DNA of 9,492 bases from Bacteroidota bacterium (GTDB lineage Bacteria > Bacteroidota > Bacteroidia > UKL13-3): positions 1 to 9,492 of the forward strand of contig RDYC01000255.1 of the NCBI GenBank assembly GCA_004293295.1. Direction: 5' to 3'. Under the pieces are notes generated by a model. The model was not told the DNA's origin. It ran no database searches and saw only the letters and a program-made list of their open reading frames with translations. Below, piece after piece: positions 1-6,655 of this stretch; the stretch's first letter is position 1, and each line of letters opens with the position of its first letter. The translations under genes were made by a program, and so were the position numbers.

Positions 1-459
1 CACAAAAAAAATGAAAAAGACAATGTGATAAGGCTTTAAACGATAACGATTAACACGCATATAAGGACGAATTAACAACACCGAGGCCCCGGTGGTTCCA
101 ATAAAATTGGTGAGTATGGCACCAATAAGTAGAAACATGATATTGGTAGTTACTTTCGATTCCACATCGGCAAAAATATAAATGCCTCCCGCTGCAACAT
201 ATAAGGCCAATAGCAAGCTAATAAACGACAGGTACTCGGCAAATGTTTCGGCCACGATTACATACTGCTGCATGCCAATTGCATAATAACCACCCACCAG
301 TAGTCCAATGCCAATTGCTATGGCTTTATAGTATTGGTGCCAAAAGTGCGAAAAAAATAATGGCCCCGTAGCAATACTCAATAACAATAAGGCAAACGGA
401 ACAACAAAAAAAGCAGGAGGTGCATCATGCACTGCCGATAATAAAACAGATAATAACAT
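1..459 (-). CDS. CitMHS_2/UIT3-type sodium:proton antiporter-like membrane protein, N-terminal third (partial)
   Basis: An open frame of exactly 153 codons runs from an ATG at 459 off the left edge; the C-terminal part is outside the window. The product is strongly hydrophobic, with about four membrane segments (roughly residues 17-36, 45-62, 76-96 and 106-130). It carries the motif IGTTGASVLLIRP at 119-131, followed by NRYR and the start of another membrane segment (HIVFFIFFV). I recognise this block from proteins annotated 'sodium:proton antiporter' or putative citrate transporter (CitMHS_2/UIT3), usually over 400 residues long. The transported ion cannot be told from this fragment. The gene begins 23 bp after the AMP nucleosidase stop, so the two are probably co-transcribed. 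In-frame TTG at 462 and ATT lie just upstream, but ATG is the simplest start. Family call is fairly sure, substrate is not. Confidence 0.8.
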   Translation of the reverse strand, partial: MLLSVLLSAVHDAPPAFFVVPFALLLLSIATGPLFFSHFWHQYYKAIAIGIGLLVGGYYAIGMQQYVIVAETFAEYLSFISLLLALYVAAGGIYIFADVESKVTTNIMFLLIGAILTNFIGTTGASVLLIRPYMRVNRYRLKPYHIVFFIFFV

Positions 460-482
460 CAATAATAAAGATTTAATTACTT

Positions 483-1253
483 TTACTCAAAACGCAAGTG
501 TTTAACCGATTCACCGGAATCTCTCAATTCTACCAGCGCATCTATACCAATGTCTAAATGCGATTGCACAAACTGAGCAGTTACCGTTTGATCACTTTTA
601 GATGTTTTTACCCCTTCCGGAGTCATTGGATTATCACTTACCAATAACAATGCCCCTTTAGGTATTTTATTAGCAAAACCTACAACAAAAATTGTAGCAG
701 TTTCCATATCAATACCTGATGCACGGGTATTTCTCAGGTACTCTTTAAAAGTTTCGTCATGCTCCCAAACCCTACGATTTGTGGTATAAACAGTCCCGGT
801 CCAATAGTCTTTCTCGTGCTTGACAATTGAAGCAGAAACCGCCATTTGTAGCCTAAATGAAGGCAAAGCAGGAACCTCGGGCACCAAATAATCATTGCTT
901 GTTCCTTCTCCCCTGATGGCTGCAATTGGTAAAATCAAATCACCTACCATTGTTTTCTTTAATCCACCACATTTGCCAAGAAATAACACCGCTTTAGGCT
1001 CAATTGCCGACAATAAATCCATAATAGTTGCCGCCATTGCACTTCCCATGCCAAAGTTTATAATGGTGATATCTTTAGCAGTAGCACTCTGCATGGGCTT
1101 GTCTTGTCCTAAAACCTCAACCCCAAACTTTTTTGCAAACATGGTTACATAATTGGCAAAATTGGTAAGCAAAATATACTCTCCAAACTCGTTTAATGGC
1201 CTACCCGTATATCTTGGCAACCAATCCTTAACAATTTCTTCTTTGGTTTTCAT
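483..1253 (-). CDS. amn: AMP nucleosidase-like protein (nucleoside phosphorylase fold)
   Basis: 256 residues, the usual length of the short Bacteroidota AMP nucleosidases, which lack the N-terminal domain of the E. coli Amn enzyme. Family members are predicted to hydrolyse AMP to adenine and ribose 5-phosphate in the cytoplasm (purine salvage and adenylate control). Visible motifs of the PNP/UDP phosphorylase fold are NFGMGSA at 66-72 (phosphate-site loop), GKCGGL at 93-98, RGEGTS at 114-119, GIDMETA at 180-186 (the Glu pair that holds ribose) and SDNP at 206-209, whose Asp207 would be the catalytic acid. The ATG at 1253 gives a normal N-terminus. It is divergent from the DUF2147 gene across 94 bp and leads into the transporter gene. 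A related purine or MTA nucleosidase/phosphorylase activity cannot be excluded from sequence alone. Confidence 0.85.
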   Translation of the reverse strand: MKTKEEIVKDWLPRYTGRPLNEFGEYILLTNFANYVTMFAKKFGVEVLGQDKPMQSATAKDITIINFGMGSAMAATIMDLLSAIEPKAVLFLGKCGGLKKTMVGDLILPIAAIRGEGTSNDYLVPEVPALPSFRLQMAVSASIVKHEKDYWTGTVYTTNRRVWEHDETFKEYLRNTRASGIDMETATIFVVGFANKIPKGALLLVSDNPMTPEGVKTSKSDQTVTAQFVQSHLDIGIDALVELRDSGESVKHLRFE

Positions 1254-1274
1254 ACTAATAAAATATCTAACATT

Positions 1275-1311
1275 TAACGCAAATAACGCTAAAAGATATG
1301 TTTTAAAACAT
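1275..1311. promoter_or_regulatory. Candidate operator: palindrome plus tandem TAACGC in a divergent intergenic region
   Basis: Between the divergent AMP nucleosidase and DUF2147 genes lie a perfect 14-bp palindrome, ATGTTTTAAAACAT (1298-1311), and two direct copies of TAACGC at 1275-1280 and 1284-1289. The arrangement suits a regulator site acting on one or both genes. No regulator gene is adjacent, and an AT-rich palindrome can arise by chance, so this is inference only. Confidence 0.3.
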
Positions 1312-1319
1312 TATTTCAT

Positions 1320-1326
1320 TATTTTG
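1320..1326 (+). promoter_or_regulatory. Possible -7 element for the DUF2147 gene
   Basis: TATTTTG lies 22 bp before the ATG at 1348 (first base to first base). It is one base shorter than the Bacteroidota -7 consensus TAnnTTTG. An identical TATTTTG lies at a similar distance before the 3-hydroxyanthranilate dioxygenase gene. No convincing -33 TTTG is seen at the usual spacing. Confidence 0.35.
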
Positions 1327-1347
1327 GTCTTTTATTAAAAACCGATT

Positions 1348-1806
1348 ATGAAACGAATATTCTCTATTTTATTTATTGCAACACTTTGTGTTCCCTTTCA
1401 GCTTTCATCACAAAGTGCAGCCCCTGAAGACGCCATAATGGGTGTTTGGGAAACAGGCAGCGGCAAAGCCCGTGTACAAATTAAAAAGTTTAAAAACACC
1501 TACTATGGTCAAATCGTTTGGTTAAAAGAACCATTAAACGAAGAAGGCAAACCCAAGGTAGACAAAAATAACCCGGACGAATCCTATAGATCCAAACCAT
1601 TGCTTGGATACAGAAACCTGCTGGGTTTTGAATACAAGGGCAATAACCTGTGGGAAAATGGTACCATATACGACCCTGAAAGTGGCAGTACTTACAACTG
1701 TAAAATTGAAATGCCCGATAACAATACCTTAAACATCCGTGGATTTATCGGAGTTTCTGTATTCGGTAGAACTGACGTTTGGAAAAGAATGGTGATTGCA
1801 AAGTAA
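1348..1806 (+). CDS. DUF2147 family secreted protein
   Basis: 152 residues. The N-terminus (MKRIFSILFIATLCVPFQLS) is a typical Sec signal peptide: basic start, hydrophobic core, and probable cleavage around residues 21-25. The mature part resembles DUF2147: MGVWETGSG at 31-39, then YYGQIVWL, a Gly/Lys/Pro/Asp-rich loop, a GTIYDPESGSTY strand, and a C-terminal RGFIGVSVFGRT...VWKR block. DUF2147 is a small beta-rich, lipocalin-like domain of unknown function, common in Bacteroidota and Proteobacteria; the likely location is the periplasm. The gene stands alone: it has its own possible -7 element and a strong intrinsic terminator 22 bp after the stop. Family call is confident; no biochemical role can be read from the sequence. 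Confidence 0.88.
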   Translation: MKRIFSILFIATLCVPFQLSSQSAAPEDAIMGVWETGSGKARVQIKKFKNTYYGQIVWLKEPLNEEGKPKVDKNNPDESYRSKPLLGYRNLLGFEYKGNNLWENGTIYDPESGSTYNCKIEMPDNNTLNIRGFIGVSVFGRTDVWKRMVIAK

Positions 1807-1827
1807 TTTTTAAATATTAACCACATT

Positions 1828-1857
1828 AAAGCTTCAGGATAACCCTGGAGCTTTTTT
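1828..1857 (+). terminator. Rho-independent terminator after the DUF2147 gene
   Basis: AGCTTCAGG (1830-1838) pairs with CCTGGAGCT (1844-1852) as nine base pairs including one G-T wobble, around a five-base loop ATAAC. The stem can be extended by A-T pairs into the following T-run (1852-1857). It ends the DUF2147 transcript and insulates the downstream dioxygenase gene. Confidence 0.85.
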
Positions 1858-1874
1858 GTTGCCATTTTTTGGGG

Positions 1875-1901
1875 AATAGGGTTTCATAAAAAATCCCTAT
1901 T
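1875..1901. promoter_or_regulatory. Inverted repeat AATAGGG / CCCTATT upstream of the dioxygenase gene
   Basis: AATAGGG (1875-1881) and its exact complement CCCTATT (1895-1901) are separated by 13 bp, so the half-site centres are 20 bp apart, about two helical turns. The right arm overlaps the possible -7 element TATTTTG. This geometry suits a dimeric repressor controlling the kynurenine genes, or an RNA hairpin if transcription starts upstream. No regulator gene is visible in the window. Confidence 0.4.
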
Positions 1902-1904
1902 TTG
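1898..1904 (+). promoter_or_regulatory. Possible -7 element for the dioxygenase-ACMSD unit
   Basis: TATTTTG begins 26 bp before the ATG at 1924 and is the same heptamer found before the DUF2147 gene. The nearest upstream TTG (1869-1871) would need a 26-bp spacer, longer than usual, so the promoter assignment is weak. Confidence 0.35.
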
Positions 1905-1923
1905 CCATCATAAAGAAAAAAAT

Positions 1924-2454
1924 ATGGCTGCCCGAAAACCTTTTAACTTAAACAAATGGATTGAAGAAAACAGGCACTTGCTTAAGCCGCCTGTTAACAA
2001 TAAAAACCTATATCCGGAAGGCACTGACTACATTGTTATGATTGTTGGAGGCCCAAATGCCCGAAAGGATTATCATTATAATGAAACCGAAGAACTTTTT
2101 TACCAATTGGAGGGCGAGATTAATGTGCGTATTCAGGAAGATGGAAACCCGGTGGACATTAAACTAGGCCCCGGAGATATGTTCTTGTGTCCGCCTCATA
2201 CGCCTCATTCACCCATGCGAAGTGAGGGCTCCATTGGTTTGGTGATTGAACGGGTAAGAAAAGGGAAAGGATTAAAAGACGGCTTGCAATGGTATTGCGA
2301 AAACTGTAACAATAAATTACATGAATATATATTTGAGCTAGAAAATATTGAAACCGACTTTTTACCTCGTTTTAAAGCGTTTTACAATTCGGAAGATTTG
2401 CGCACTTGCAAAAAATGTGGTACTGTTATGGATACTGATCCACGATTTGTTTAA
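1924..2454 (+). CDS. nbaC: 3-hydroxyanthranilate 3,4-dioxygenase
   Basis: 176 residues, matching the short bacterial enzyme. It opens the ring of 3-hydroxyanthranilate with O2 to give 2-amino-3-carboxymuconate 6-semialdehyde (ACMS), in the cytosol, in the kynurenine pathway of tryptophan breakdown. The cupin fold carries the expected non-haem Fe(II) ligands His51, Glu57 and His95 and the substrate residues Arg47, Arg99 and Glu109. The C-terminus has the rubredoxin-like pair C125-x-x-C128 and C162-x-x-C165, the second iron site found in bacterial forms. These positions match, as I recall them, the numbering of the Cupriavidus enzyme, so the site looks fully intact. The ATG at 1924 gives a normal N-terminus. 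The next gene encodes the enzyme that uses its product, so the two form a unit. Confidence 0.95.
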   Translation: MAARKPFNLNKWIEENRHLLKPPVNNKNLYPEGTDYIVMIVGGPNARKDYHYNETEELFYQLEGEINVRIQEDGNPVDIKLGPGDMFLCPPHTPHSPMRSEGSIGLVIERVRKGKGLKDGLQWYCENCNNKLHEYIFELENIETDFLPRFKAFYNSEDLRTCKKCGTVMDTDPRFV

Positions 2455-2496
2455 TATCAAAACCAAACAATTAAATACTTGACCCGACTAAATGTA

Positions 2497-3510
2497 ATGA
2501 CTTACGCAAAAATTGACGTACATGCCCACATTTTACCCGAATACATCCCGAACTTAAAGGAACGTTACGGGTACGGTGACGAGTTCATTTATTTGGACCA
2601 TTACCAACCGGGCCGGGCGAATATGATGAAAGCTGACGGCACTTTTTTTAGAGCAATTGATGATTTGTGCTGGGATCCTAAAGCCATCATTCAACACATG
2701 GATAAACATGGGGTGCAATTAATGGCATTATCAACCATTCCGGTACTGTTCTACTATTGGGCTAAGCCTGAACATACACATGAATGGAGCCAATACATCA
2801 ATAATCATTTAGCACAAATTCAGTTGGATTATCCTACCCGATTTGTAGGTTTAGGAACTTTACCTATGCAAGATACCGCCCTTGCTGTGGAAGAACTTTT
2901 GCGCTGTAAACATGAGTTAAACTTACCCGGTGTTGAAATTGCTACGAATATATTAGACACCAATCTTGATGATGAACGATTTTTCCCTTTTTATGAGGCA
3001 GCAGAAAAATCAGGTATGTGCATATTTGTTCACCCATGGGACATGATGGGGCAAGATAAAATGAAAAAATATTGGTTACCCTGGTTGGTGGGTATGCCGG
3101 CAGAAACTTCAAGAGCCATTTGCTCTATGATTTTCGGAGGGATTTTTGACCGTTTCCCAAAACTAAGGGTGATGTTTGCCCATGGTGGTGGATGCTTTCC
3201 ACATACCATTGGCAGGGTTAGCCACGGCTATCATGCGAGGCCAGACTTATGCAATATCAACCATGTTGCCGACCCATACACCTACGTGAAGAAATTTTAC
3301 ATAGACTCATTGGTGCACGATGAAGAGGCATTGCGTTACAACCTTAGGCTATTTGGTGCAGACCGCATTGCTTTGGGCAGTGACTTTCCATTTCCGTTAG
3401 GAGATTTGGAACATGGTAAATTTATTGAGTTAATGAAAGACTTAACCGAGGAAGAAAAAGTGCAAATGCTAACCAATACAGCTAGAGAATGGTTGGGCTT
3501 AACAAATTAA
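2497..3510 (+). CDS. nbaD: 2-amino-3-carboxymuconate-6-semialdehyde decarboxylase (ACMSD)
   Basis: 337 residues from the ATG at 2497, close to the 334-336 of known ACMSDs. A TTG at 2479 in the same frame would add six residues (MTRLNV) before the conserved start and is less likely. ACMSD is a Zn-dependent amidohydrolase-superfamily decarboxylase that converts ACMS to 2-aminomuconate 6-semialdehyde, steering carbon into catabolism rather than spontaneous closure to quinolinate. Metal ligands are visible: His9-x-His11 (DVHAH), His179 in the HPWDMMG motif, His229 in FAHGGG, and Asp296 in LGSDFPFPLG. Arg52 and Arg240 fit the substrate-carboxylate arginines of the Pseudomonas enzyme. The gene follows the dioxygenase by 42 bp and its stop codon lies within a perfect hairpin. 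Later pathway enzymes are not in the window. Confidence 0.93.
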   Translation: MTYAKIDVHAHILPEYIPNLKERYGYGDEFIYLDHYQPGRANMMKADGTFFRAIDDLCWDPKAIIQHMDKHGVQLMALSTIPVLFYYWAKPEHTHEWSQYINNHLAQIQLDYPTRFVGLGTLPMQDTALAVEELLRCKHELNLPGVEIATNILDTNLDDERFFPFYEAAEKSGMCIFVHPWDMMGQDKMKKYWLPWLVGMPAETSRAICSMIFGGIFDRFPKLRVMFAHGGGCFPHTIGRVSHGYHARPDLCNINHVADPYTYVKKFYIDSLVHDEEALRYNLRLFGADRIALGSDFPFPLGDLEHGKFIELMKDLTEEEKVQMLTNTAREWLGLTN

Positions 3511-3516
3511 GCCCGA
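3493..3516. terminator. Hairpin at the meeting point of convergent genes
   Basis: GGGCTTAA (3495-3502) and TTAAGCCC (3507-3514) form a perfect 8-bp stem with a CAAA loop, extended by a T-G and a T-A pair. The left arm lies in the last ACMSD codons and the stop TAA (3508-3510) is in the right arm. The rhodanese gene ends 14 bp beyond it on the other strand. No T-run follows on either strand, so it is a non-canonical bidirectional terminator or an mRNA 3'-end structure, not a textbook one. Confidence 0.5.
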
Positions 3517-3527
3517 ACCTTTATCCA

Positions 3528-3827
3528 TTAAAACTTGCTCTGCCAGTCAAGCATCCCGCCTAAAAGGTTTCTTACATTGGCAAATCCGGAATCCTGCAAA
3601 AACATTTTGGCGTTTGCACTTCGTGCCCCTGACCGACAATGCACAATCACTTCATGATCTTTTAAATGCGCCAATTCACTTAAACGGCCAGGTAATTCGC
3701 CTAATGGAATATTGATGGCACCAATATTATATTCATCATACTCATAAACTTCTCTTACATCATAGATGTGTAATCGTTCGCCTGAGTCCATTCTTTGTTT
3801 TAGTTCATCAGTAGTTATATCATTCAT
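3528..3827 (-). CDS. Single-domain rhodanese-like protein
   Basis: 99 residues, a stand-alone rhodanese domain with no signal peptide, so probably cytoplasmic. It shows IYDVREVYEYDEYNIGAINIP at 21-41 (given as the family's DVR...E...GHI/A-type block; Asp23, Arg25, Gly36) and the active-site loop CRSGAR at 64-69 with the persulfide-forming Cys64, followed by a conserved C-terminal LLGGMLDW. Six-residue CRSGAR-type loops fit sulfurtransferases that carry sulfane sulfur. The natural acceptor is unknown and no sulfur-metabolism gene is nearby. It starts 11 bp after the stop of the T9SS protein gene and is probably the last gene of that operon. It converges with the ACMSD gene. Confidence 0.88.
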   Translation of the reverse strand: MNDITTDELKQRMDSGERLHIYDVREVYEYDEYNIGAINIPLGELPGRLSELAHLKDHEVIVHCRSGARSANAKMFLQDSGFANVRNLLGGMLDWQSKF

Positions 3828-3838
3828 AAAGTAATTAT

Positions 3839-6655
3839 TTAGTTGGTTGTAAGTGTAATTTTTTTAGTTGTTTGTTGAAAGGTTTTAGTGTCGGTAACAT
3901 GTAACAAATATATCCCTGTTGATAAGTTACCAAGATTAATATTCGCTGTGATACCCTTGTATTCAGCTTGCAGTTTTCCTACTAAATCAAATACAGAAAC
4001 ATGATAAGTCGCATTAGGCACTCCGCTAATATTAACTAAGCCTGAGGAAGGATTAGGATATACCGTTACATGTAGTTGATTTGACGAAAATTTGCTTAAT
4101 CCCACCGGAGGTGGGTCAATCCATTTACCTACAATAGGTCGCATCATTAAAGCCCCTGCAATTTCCGTTTTTTGCCAAATACCTTGTACATTATAAAACA
4201 TTTCCGGATTAGGCAGGTAGCGGTTATCAACTTTGTGATTTGCATCAAAGCCAACATTTAATGGAAAAATTTTAGTTTGTTCCCAACCAATATAACACAC
4301 ATTCTCAATATAAATAGGTTCACTAAATTTCACATAATGAAATCCATTTCTGGCGTTATAATAAACAGCACTAGCCGGAATTCTGGCCAACACCTCATCA
4401 GTTAATCCTATATTTTTCCAAACCATTAAATCAAACGACAAGTTACTCACATCAGTAACTCCCCTGTTAAAATGAACAGCCATACCATATAAACTGTCTG
4501 GCTTAGCTAAAGCGTATCTTAGGGCTACTTTACCGGGAACATTTTCTATAGCATAACCATGTTCGGCAGTTCCATCATCATAAGCATAATAATTGCCAAA
4601 ATAGGTTGATTGCCAAATGGTATCGTTCGACCTTATATTATCAATAGTTGTCCCAAGTCTTGTAAAAAAACGGCTCCAAATCAACACTGAGTCGGTAGTA
4701 AAATTATCGTTTACCACAATTGGTTTAATCACATTGGCCGTTTGAGAAATCATAGCAGGCATTTGAGGAAGGGCACTTCCAAAGGTATCAAGTCGGGTAA
4801 ACTCCTGATTAAATACCTCTCGTCCGTAAATTAAAGCTCCGGCATTATTGCTACCATTATTTTTTACAGTAAAATATTGGGTATCGTTTAAAAAGCCAAC
4901 AGCATTAGTTTTAAAATGTCCATAAGGCATAGAAGTATACTTTTTTAATAGAGGAGATGGACTCTCTTGAATGGCAATATCAAACAGTGCATCATTTTGC
5001 GTTCTGCCTTTATCTAATCTAATATAATCAATATGCCAATGAGCCAGATTTCCTGTTCTGCTGCCTATGTTCTTAAAACGTATTTCAAAATGATCATGTA
5101 GATACAACTCAGGAACTAAAATACTCACTTTGGTAAATGAATCAGCCTTAAAATTACGCGGAGCACCTCTCCATAATAACCTAAAAGAATCAGCGGATGC
5201 TGCCGTATAACGTGCCTCTAAAATAAGGGAATCACCATCATCAGGTATTGCACCCAATCCACCGGGCTGTATCCAAAAACTTAGGTATACGGAATCAGAT
5301 GCCTTTAATCCATCCAACCTTATCGGCAAACTTGTCAGCGTGTCGCAGTAGCCTCTTCCTGCACCATACGGAACTCCCAAGCGGTTTAACCCATCAAAAG
5401 TAGCCACATTTACACTTGGTTGATTGATTGCAAACCTATTGTTTACAAACACCAAACGATTAACCCATTTTTGGTTATCAGGAACAATATTGCTAGACGA
5501 AAAATCGTCCAAAAAAGGTATAGTTGTTTTTTTGCTGATATCAAAACCACTTACAATCCATTTTAAAGTATCTCCTTGAGCATTACTCCCTCCTCTTGTA
5601 ACTATCCTAAATTCAAACGACTGATGATTAAAGCGGCTTCTGTTAATGTTGTTAATGTAAACACCTAAGTTAGTTGAATTGGCTGCGCTTACTCCAAATT
5701 GTCGCACCCAAACTCCCGCATTATTTTTATAAAAAACCAATAAGGAGTCAGTTACACTCGTACTAATGGCTTTATAAAAAAAACGCATGTAAACAGAATC
5801 TCTTCCTGATAATCCACTCAAGTCAAACGACTGGGATTGGATGGTATCTGTAAACCCATTATTATAAGGCAAATTTAAAGCATTTAACCCATCTAACTTA
5901 ATCACATTTCCCCATTTTAATCCAAAGTCAACCCCACTCCTTTGCTCTCCTTGCATAATGCCCCACGCCCCTCTGTATTGCAAAGTTGCATTCCAAAAAA
6001 TATTATCGGCAAAAGGAATTTTTTGCCTTACTCCGAACACCAAATTACGAAGAATAAAATGTTGGGTATTGCTTGAGGTTCTTGTGCCATAACTAACAAA
6101 CCTAAACTTAAAAGCTGCGTGTCCGTACAATAAAGTAAGGGGGAACTCAAAATTAAAACTTCGCTGGCCAAACAAAATTGGGGGGCTAGTCCAAATGTTA
6201 TCCCAATTTCCTGCAGAATTTAATGCTTGCAATACCAATGAGTCATTGGTTTGCCAAGTAGCTCCTGTTTGCACATCAAAACTAAAGTAACACCTTTCTG
6301 ATACACTAAGCATATTCATGGGCTTACTGGTTAACTCATCGCAAACTCCAAATGAACCATCTCCATTGCTATAAGTTAATCCAGCGGATGTTTGGGCATT
6401 AAAAACACAGCCCTGTTGTAAAGTGGTATTTCCTGTTTCCCAAAAAGAACCATCGAGGCTATTGGCCCCAAACGATTCTATTACCGGAAAATTAAACGGA
6501 AAATTACTTTGTTTTTTGCCTAAAACGCTGTTATCATCAATAGATTGTTGGTATCCTTTTAAGATTGGATTATTGGTTAATGGGGTTAGCACCTCTTGCC
6601 CAAACACAAAGTAACCTGAAAATAAAGTTAAAACTATCGCGTAAACCTGCTTCAT
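3839..6655 (-). CDS. Large secreted protein with type IX secretion C-terminal sorting domain
   Basis: 938 residues. The signal peptide is MKQVYAIVLTLFSGYFVFGQ, with likely cleavage after FG or GQ. Three related modules follow at about 52-210, 213-375 and 379-550. Each starts with a Phe/Pro-rich strand such as IPFADNIF or IPFLDDFS, and modules 2 and 3 share (L/F)DGLN, a D-S-V-Y strand and a late F-E-(I)-R-(F/I) strand. They look like jelly-roll or MAM/LamG-type beta-sandwiches, but I do not recognise a named family. A further region includes YYAYDDGTAEHGYAI at 689-703, common in large Bacteroidota surface proteins. Residues about 862-938 are a type A sorting domain (VYPNPSSG ... STGIYLL ... 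KKITL), which sends the protein through the outer membrane for cleavage and surface attachment or release. No catalytic motif is visible. The start overlaps the PASTA gene stop (TAATG), implying coupled translation. Confidence 0.9.
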   Translation of the reverse strand: MKQVYAIVLTLFSGYFVFGQEVLTPLTNNPILKGYQQSIDDNSVLGKKQSNFPFNFPVIESFGANSLDGSFWETGNTTLQQGCVFNAQTSAGLTYSNGDGSFGVCDELTSKPMNMLSVSERCYFSFDVQTGATWQTNDSLVLQALNSAGNWDNIWTSPPILFGQRSFNFEFPLTLLYGHAAFKFRFVSYGTRTSSNTQHFILRNLVFGVRQKIPFADNIFWNATLQYRGAWGIMQGEQRSGVDFGLKWGNVIKLDGLNALNLPYNNGFTDTIQSQSFDLSGLSGRDSVYMRFFYKAISTSVTDSLLVFYKNNAGVWVRQFGVSAANSTNLGVYINNINRSRFNHQSFEFRIVTRGGSNAQGDTLKWIVSGFDISKKTTIPFLDDFSSSNIVPDNQKWVNRLVFVNNRFAINQPSVNVATFDGLNRLGVPYGAGRGYCDTLTSLPIRLDGLKASDSVYLSFWIQPGGLGAIPDDGDSLILEARYTAASADSFRLLWRGAPRNFKADSFTKVSILVPELYLHDHFEIRFKNIGSRTGNLAHWHIDYIRLDKGRTQNDALFDIAIQESPSPLLKKYTSMPYGHFKTNAVGFLNDTQYFTVKNNGSNNAGALIYGREVFNQEFTRLDTFGSALPQMPAMISQTANVIKPIVVNDNFTTDSVLIWSRFFTRLGTTIDNIRSNDTIWQSTYFGNYYAYDDGTAEHGYAIENVPGKVALRYALAKPDSLYGMAVHFNRGVTDVSNLSFDLMVWKNIGLTDEVLARIPASAVYYNARNGFHYVKFSEPIYIENVCYIGWEQTKIFPLNVGFDANHKVDNRYLPNPEMFYNVQGIWQKTEIAGALMMRPIVGKWIDPPPVGLSKFSSNQLHVTVYPNPSSGLVNISGVPNATYHVSVFDLVGKLQAEYKGITANINLGNLSTGIYLLHVTDTKTFQQTTKKITLTTN

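Noticed and set aside
895..1338. Open frames on the plus strand opposite the AMP nucleosidase gene
   Set aside because: They lie antisense to a gene with clear family motifs, and their translations show no recognisable domain.
1865..1904. Full -33/-7 promoter for the dioxygenase gene using TTG at 1869-1871
   Set aside because: The spacer would be 26 bp, well above the usual range; only the -7-like element is reported, with low confidence.
2479..2496. TTG start adding six residues to ACMSD
   Set aside because: The ATG at 2497 gives a protein of the family's normal length with HxH at residues 9 and 11, as in known ACMSDs.
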